This document shows positions 58,445 to 64,000 of a stretch of DNA of 64,000 nt, piece after piece (position 1 is the stretch's first letter; each line of letters opens with the position of its first letter). The notes beneath the pieces were generated by a model that searched no databases, was not told the origin of the DNA, and worked only from the letters and a program-made list of their open reading frames with translations. The position numbers and the translations under genes were made by a program. The DNA is from Penicillium oxalicum. Taxonomy: Eukaryota > Ascomycota > Eurotiomycetes > Eurotiales > Aspergillaceae. The stretch covers positions 372,001-436,000 of the forward strand of contig NC_064650.1 in assembly GCF_001723175.1 (NCBI RefSeq). Reading direction: 5' to 3'.

Positions 58445-60244
58445 GACGACCGTTACATTGTGACTGAGCGTTTTTGTTTGTTCTTTTATGGTTTCCCTTT
58501 CCTTTCCTTCTTTTTTTTTCGGGTGGCGTTGACTACGACTACTGTGATCATTTCCGGTGGAGAGACCGGTTCTGGGTTCTGGGTTCTTGGCTCTTGTTTT
58601 TTTTTTGTGTTGGTTTCAATCTTTGGCATTGCTTACGTTATGATATCCCATTCGCGATTTTGGCTTGTGTCACGTCCCCGGTGGATGTGACCGAGAGGTG
58701 GTTTGATATTGCCCATTGATGATTGTGGTCCATGCTGGCTTGTGATATGCCAGACGAATCCGGGGTTCACCTGTTACCCCCGTGGGGAGCTGTTCACGAT
58801 ATGTATTTGACATGCACGGCGTGGAAGCTACCTGCACCAGGGTGAAATTTGAAGAACCTTTGCTGAAATTATTGCCCGGATATGCTGCCAACAGGAAGTT
58901 GATTAGTAGGTGACACATAGGCTAGAAGTTGTACAGATTAGGTATTTACCTACTGCCCTGAAGAGACGGGTAGCTCCAATTCCTCTAGTACTGGAAGTTC
59001 GCCGACCTGTCCCCCCTAGGTAGTCACCTACAGGTAGTAGGTTCCAATATCCATCAAAAGAACACCGCCTATGTATGTACCAGGGCTACGCGGTCTAGAG
59101 CTACGTACCTCCCGCTGTTTACGGAGAGAACCTGCCAGGTTGATATTCCGAAGAGTTTCTTTTTTTTTCTTTTTTTGGGGGGAAGGACATCGATTGGTAG
59201 GCAGTTAGTGTGTCGTAGTCTCACCAGGACCTGGGGCTGTTTCAAGCTACCTAGTCTATAAAGTCAATATTCACCTTCCGTCGCTGAAACTCGTCCAGAC
59301 CTCCAATTTTACGGCTTTGCTTGCGCAAGCTCACAAGACTCGGACAAGAACGATTCCACGCAGGATAAGGTCAACCCCCCCCCCCCCCCCCCCCCCCACG
59401 GGTGACCTTGCTTTACCTCGGGCTCGGAGGATTGTCAGATATTCGGCTTGCCATGTAGTTAGCTGTTCTAAGCGGGTATTGAATAGAGAAAAGGCATAGA
59501 GATATCCCTTGCCATTCTACGCTCCAATCAGAAATATAACCTGCAAGTCTCGACAGCCCCCCTCTCCCCTCATTTGGTATCAATTCCCCTATCGAAGAAA
59601 GTCAGCACCTAACTATGAGCCTATGTAGTGGTTGAAAGCGAGTGGTAGCCCTGATTCTTCCTGATGCTATGTACCTAGGTAGTGGGAAGGGTAAACCTCT
59701 GACTTGGTGCCACATGTGTGACTAGTGCTGGAATCACTCCGGGAAGCTCAACCATGTCTTGAGAAACAAGGTGATTCATTCGAGGAATTGAAGCCTAGCT
59801 CGCGAGCATCACCTCGTGTGTTTTGTGCCACGAGAATTTTGAACAAGAGTAGTTACCTTTTTCTTCTTTTGTGCTCTCGGGCAACCCTAGGTATGTGACA
59901 ATTTGCAACTCCAACTGCATATACCCTCACGAGAACTTGAGTTGACTGCATCGATTACTGGTTGGAATGTTGCACAATTCAGTTAAGATTCCATGAGCTT
60001 TACCTATATAGATGGGCATAGATCCGCGTTCCGTTGTGGGTAATTCTAGGCTTCTATTGAACTTCAATTCGAATCTTTGAGCTCAGGTCGGGGATCTAAT
60101 ACTCGTACCTGTATTCTAGTTAATGCCTGAACACAGGCACTCTAAACCTAGCACCAGCATCTTCAATATTCATCTGAAACTCGCCCCATCATCCCCTTCA
60201 TCCGGGGCAACCAGACTCCAGTCCAGTGATATCAGATTACAAAT
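58445..60244. other. Intergenic with TAGGTA motifs and a C23 run
   Basis: About 1.8 kb. TAGGTA/ACCTAC motifs recur at 58940-59045 and 59670-59685, and C23 lies at 59375-59397. The right end is the promoter of the six-cysteine secreted protein gene. No other gene supported. Confidence 0.5.
59375..59397 (+). repeat. C23 homopolymer
   Basis: Twenty-three consecutive C residues in intergenic DNA, about 850 bp upstream of the six-cysteine gene. Confidence 0.85.
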
Positions 60245-60684
60245 ATGCGCCCATTAGCCATCATAACCCTATTCTTCGCCACATTGGCGATTGCTTCTCC
60301 TACGGACGACAGCAATGCCGAGAATCAAGACCCGGATTTCAGGCCGGTCGTTCCTCTGGGCGTGAATCGTTGCAGACGGGGTTATGATAGATGCATAGCG
60401 GTATGTCGAGATGATCCCGTCCATCCTGGTCTATACTTCAGTACCTATCAGACCTTCCCACGAAGACTCGACAAGATTGAAATGATCAATTCTAACCCAT
60501 CACTTGCTAGCGATGCTACGAGCAAAACTCTGGCCCGCGATGTCGATATGTGAGTGATTATTGATCCCCGGGTGTGGGGCTAGTTGCTGTTTTTGCGTGG
60601 ATAGACCAGACCCATAGATGAACGGAGAGGCTGATCCAGGGGCGGTAAATTTAGCGGTGCTACCTCGAATACTGCGACCGCTGA
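60245..60684 (+). CDS. Small secreted six-cysteine protein (three exons)
   Basis: Exons 60245-60400, 60511-60549 and 60655-60684 join to 74 residues. Intron 1 has GTATGT, a TCTAACC branch and GCTAG; intron 2 has GTGAGT, a GCTGAT branch and TTTAG; all phases are zero. Residues 1-18 form a signal peptide (LAIITLFFATLAIAS). An acidic spacer (about 19-41) is followed by a compact basic domain with cysteines at 43, 50, 54, 63, 67 and 72 (spacing x6, x3, x8, x3, x4). Unspliced, the frame reads 102 residues with only three cysteines and no tail pattern, so the spliced form is much more convincing. The paired CxxxC elements recall helical-hairpin peptides, which is inference only. It could be an extracellular signalling, antimicrobial or host-related peptide; no family is recognised. 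The frame after the stop stays open for 21 codons and has one more cysteine. Confidence 0.65.
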
Positions 60685-63600
60685 CATGGTCCGCCTGGTA
60701 ATGCTGGGAACTGCTACAAGGGCGTTGCTTTCAACAAGCTGTCTGCTTGAGCTGTTTCGAATAAGGTGAAGACGGTCTGAATTGGAGTTTCGATGCACGT
60801 CGAGGTTTGGGAGGGAAGGGTTGGGTAGGGATTGCATACATCGAATTTCATCGACGTCTGTATGCCTACGTGTGCCCACAAGCGCTAAGGGTCTCCGACT
60901 ACGTCCAGTCATGTATTGGGCTGTCACATATTGGGTAGGGTCTGTGTAACCGTTCATTCTCATCGATTGATGTGGGAGGAAGTTTTGGCGAGGCTTTCAA
61001 GATTTTCAGATTCTTGCGTGATATTTCATTTGTAGGGTACGTCAAAAATATTGGGATCGTCTGCTTTCGTATCTCAACTTTCAGGAAAATGGGAGCATTT
61101 CTGCAACGAGTAGAACCGTATCGGAATCAAGTGGAAAAGGCCCTACTACCGTAGTAGTACATAAAATTGAGCCCCGGCAGTTCCATGTTCGGAGTACTTA
61201 CCAGAAGAATTGGAAGGGAAACCTAAGTGAGCAGCGTACTACTCGGTCGATGATCATTCTCCAGGCAATTTGGTCATCGGCCTGTCTCGTTTTCGAGATC
61301 GTTTTCAAGCGGTACTGTGAGGAGATGAAGGTGCAGGATGCGTCAAGCCGTGCATCCGGATCCCGGCTGTCTTCCATACATGTGGTTGCTTCCGGCAGGT
61401 CTCATTCAGTCGGACGCAGTATTGTACTTTCTTCCCTTGTGGCAAGGGCTGATCCGCAACATAAGAGGCAGTTGTATATGTAACTGTCACTCGACCTCCT
61501 CGTCTCCTCTTCAAGTGACTTTATTTTCTCGCCCCATTCCTATCACCCCCCACAGGTCTTTTTCTGCATGAGCCACTTGACATCTCCGTCACCCCGCGAT
61601 TGATCATGACATGTGACTCTTATTTTGAGAGAGAACCCCCCCCCCCCCCCCCCCCATCGCAATTTCACCACAGACTTTCCCCAAAGATCCAACAGTGTAG
61701 TATCAACGGCTCGAGACAACACAGGTATTTGGTCTATCGCATGCGATGTGTCGGTAGCTTGAATCTACCTGTGTTCACACAGGCTGGTTGTACTGTACAA
61801 ATGCCAGTCTAAACTCGAGGCAAAAAAAGACTAACAAAACTTCTCCGAGGGATGAAAGAGCGCTCATCGTGACGACCGTGCACAGCTTGCAGTATGCTTG
61901 ATCTAGGAGGGGTTCCCGTCAAGATCGCCATGTTCAATTTCTTCATTCAGCACGCTTCTGACCTGGCTAGTCAAGTCACCGACTATTCACCAGTCACCAC
62001 GGATCAATAGTTTGCATTTTACCCCACCGAACCCCTCAGGATTCTTCGCTGGGGCAGAAGAGGGAAAGAAAAACGAGGAGGGGTGGACGTGCAGCAGGAT
62101 GAAAATCCGGGACAAATTATGGAGCGAGAGGAATCCGGTTAGCGGGTGGAGATCTGGAGAGCATGTGTGGTTGAATTGGTCCGGTACGATGAACATCTCC
62201 AGCACACGAGGTCTGTCTACTCAGCAACGTAGTCCGGATCAATGGTCGCTGTATTTGCCTTCCCTTGCTCGTCGAGAGAGGCCGTAAGCTACATTACGGT
62301 GCAGCTCCGATGTCAAAGCCATCCACGGTGGCTGCCATTGTCATGCGGGCTTGGACGCCCAGAGATCCAGAGATCGATCTCCCGTGCCCGAGGCGGTTGT
62401 GGCTGGAGGGTTGTCCTTTCCGAGTTGGTGCTGCGCCTTTTGACCGGATGGACAAGGGCAGCCGATGGCCGTGAGTTTGGCAGAGAGCCTTTTTCTTTTT
62501 GTTATCTCTCTTTGATTTTTCCCGCACCAATTTCATCCCGTCGACCGTGGTCGGATTCACGTGGACCAGGCCGATCGGTCCTTGTTAAGGACCCAAGTGC
62601 CCGAATTTTGTCTTTCCACGTTCCGAGAAAAGAGTTTCAGGCCCCTGAAACGGCCTCCTTCAATCTCCAGTCTGCCTATCTCCCAAGTCCCGCCGAAGGG
62701 GGACCGATAGGCAGAGAAGGAGAGGGGCGCCCGGAGTGCGGTTGACCGTGGGATGGGCACGTCTCCAGTTTGATTCAGACAAGACCCGCCAATCAGCGCA
62801 TGGGACCCAGTGGGCGAATTGTGGGCGCAACCATTTTCGACACCCGTGCGCATCGCGACTCCGTCTCTGCGGGATGTTTCGTCCGTCGATGGCCCGGTGC
62901 CAGGTGGCAGCTGAGGGGGTCGCTCTGATGTGTGGTGGTCGGCATCGCCGGCCTTTTAGGGGGAGCCTATTGAAAGGGTTAATCTCTTGGCTTCTGATTC
63001 CAAGACTGCTTGGTATGAATCCGGTGAATGCGTGACCCCGACGATTTAGAAGATCCCCGGCGGTCGGACAGCTGGACGGGCTTAGCTTGAATTGTGTCAA
63101 TGAAGCAAAAGCTGAAGCGATCCTACCCGTGGGCTCGTCATGTGGGTGGATCGACCTATGTCAATCGCATGCTTCTTCGACTACAGTCCTGGCCACTCGT
63201 GAGTATATCCTAGCCATTGAGTTGATTGTGGGTGAGCTAGGGGGACTTGGTAAGTCTTGTAGTGGGTACATTCAGTGGGAGGATGAACTACTACCGTTCG
63301 GTGGTAGGGGGGTACTCAACCTCTTGATCACCATCAGGGTGGTCATTGCCAAAAGCAGCTGGTCTAAACTTCCTTTGCATGCAGCCAATCTGTACGGAAC
63401 GGCCCAAGCTCAAGGGGGGCGCGCAGGCATCGGCATCAAAGCTCTTGAGGAGACCGTAGCTTATGCACCGCACACACTCATAGAACTCGCCTCCCAATTC
63501 CAGTGATACAGATTACCCACGGACAGCAAATAGTGATTGCCCAGTCTGATAATAAAAGCCAGGTCACTTGTCCGTCAACACACTGCGTGGCTGGATCCAA

Positions 63601-64000
63601 CATCATGGTTCAAGCATTCAATATTTCTTAGGAGGGCAGTCAGATCCAATGACGTAAAGGGCCCTTGAACCGGTGGCTACATCAACTGGATGCAATAGGG
63701 CTTTGCTCCCGAGCCACCGGCCCGTAGGAAATGTCAAAGTTTTTCATCGTGTTTGGTGACCGATTTGCCGAGAAAATCGAGGTTGCCCCAGAAGGTTTGG
63801 CACCCGACCAGGAGAACCTTAACGTGTCATGAAAAACGTATTTGAGGCCGTCGAGCTTCGGAAATAAACCGAATGGTCGAACTTTTGAATGGCCGAACGA
63901 GACGATTATATACCTCGTCCAGATTGGGGAGGAAAAGGGGGGGGGGAGACGCTGCCAGTCTGGTCTGCAAGCCCCAGCATAATCATCAAAGAACCATGAC
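60685..64000. other. Intergenic to window end, no supported gene
   Basis: About 3.3 kb. C20 lies at 61636-61655. The longer open frames (near 62242-62745 and 63087-63506) begin at non-ATG codons or lack protein character. The last 200 bp may be the flank of a gene outside the window. Confidence 0.45.
61636..61655 (+). repeat. C20 homopolymer
   Basis: Twenty consecutive C residues in intergenic DNA, the third C tract of 20 or more in the last 7.5 kb of the window. Confidence 0.85.

Noticed and set aside
60245..60553. Unspliced 102-residue reading of the secreted peptide gene
   Set aside because: It reads through a clean intron with branch site and loses three of the six cysteines.
62242..62745. 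167-codon frame near the window end
   Set aside because: Low-quality composition and no motif or homologous feel; probably chance.
63087..63506. 139-codon frame near the window end
   Set aside because: Starts at TTG; no ATG near the start in frame and no motif. A decayed gene is possible but cannot be supported.
1..64000. CRISPR arrays, insertion sequences, complete transposons, rRNA
   Set aside because: No regularly spaced direct repeats, transposase or reverse transcriptase frames, terminal repeats with target duplications, or rRNA cores were seen.

Overview
The window is nuclear DNA of a filamentous ascomycete (Pezizomycotina), most likely Eurotiales (Aspergillus/Penicillium type). Evidence: short introns of about 50-150 nt with GTANGT donors and CTAAC/CTGAC branch sites, a Zn2Cys6 regulator with a fungal C-terminal domain, a DUF1996 secreted protein, a calcineurin A gene with typical fungal tail, and pyrimidine-rich upstream tracts. 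There are no bacterial-style operons, no CRISPR arrays and no intact transposon.

Layout. 1-3.5 kb: no supported gene. 3.5-4.6 kb: a cluster of stem-loops followed by a small protein-kinase-like gene. 8.5-10.1 kb: a Ser-rich disordered protein with one frame break, preceded by a long pyrimidine-rich upstream region. 11.0-14.9 kb (-): mitochondrial proton-translocating NAD(P) transhydrogenase, five exons, one frame break. 16.3-18.9 kb (-): ten-exon APC-type amino acid/GABA/choline permease. 21.7-23.5 kb (-): Zn2Cys6 factor, divergent from an SDR at 25.1-26.2 kb (+), which converges with an aldo-keto reductase at 26.5-27.8 kb (-). 29.0-30.7 kb (-): DUF1996 secreted protein. 33.4 kb: tRNA-Ser(AGA). 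33.9-35.5 kb (-): GT25-like type II membrane glycosyltransferase. 38.2-39.5 kb: TPT/SLC35-type transporter with a stop and a frameshift. 39.7-41.8 kb (-): Mmc1-like mitochondrial protein with two frame breaks. 42.5-44.5 kb (-): calcineurin catalytic subunit. 46.5-47.1 kb: small unknown protein. 48.0-49.0 kb: pICln-like protein. 49.5-52.3 kb (-): large single-pass membrane protein. 53-57 kb: AT-richer, gene-poor stretch with an orphan membrane protein. 57.7-58.4 kb: orphan basic protein. 60.2-60.7 kb: a three-exon gene for a 74-residue secreted protein with six cysteines. 60.7-64 kb: no supported gene.

How it fits together. Most genes are independent housekeeping or transport genes. The Zn2Cys6 factor, SDR and AKR form the only plausible functional neighbourhood (a small redox/catabolic group under local control). 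Two themes deserve attention. First, the six-cysteine secreted peptide is recognisable only after splicing two introns. Second, three otherwise well-conserved genes carry four lesions that are each repaired by one added base, three of them clearly at short G or C runs; this looks more like consensus sequence error than decay, whereas the transporter at 38-39 kb looks like a genuine pseudogene candidate.
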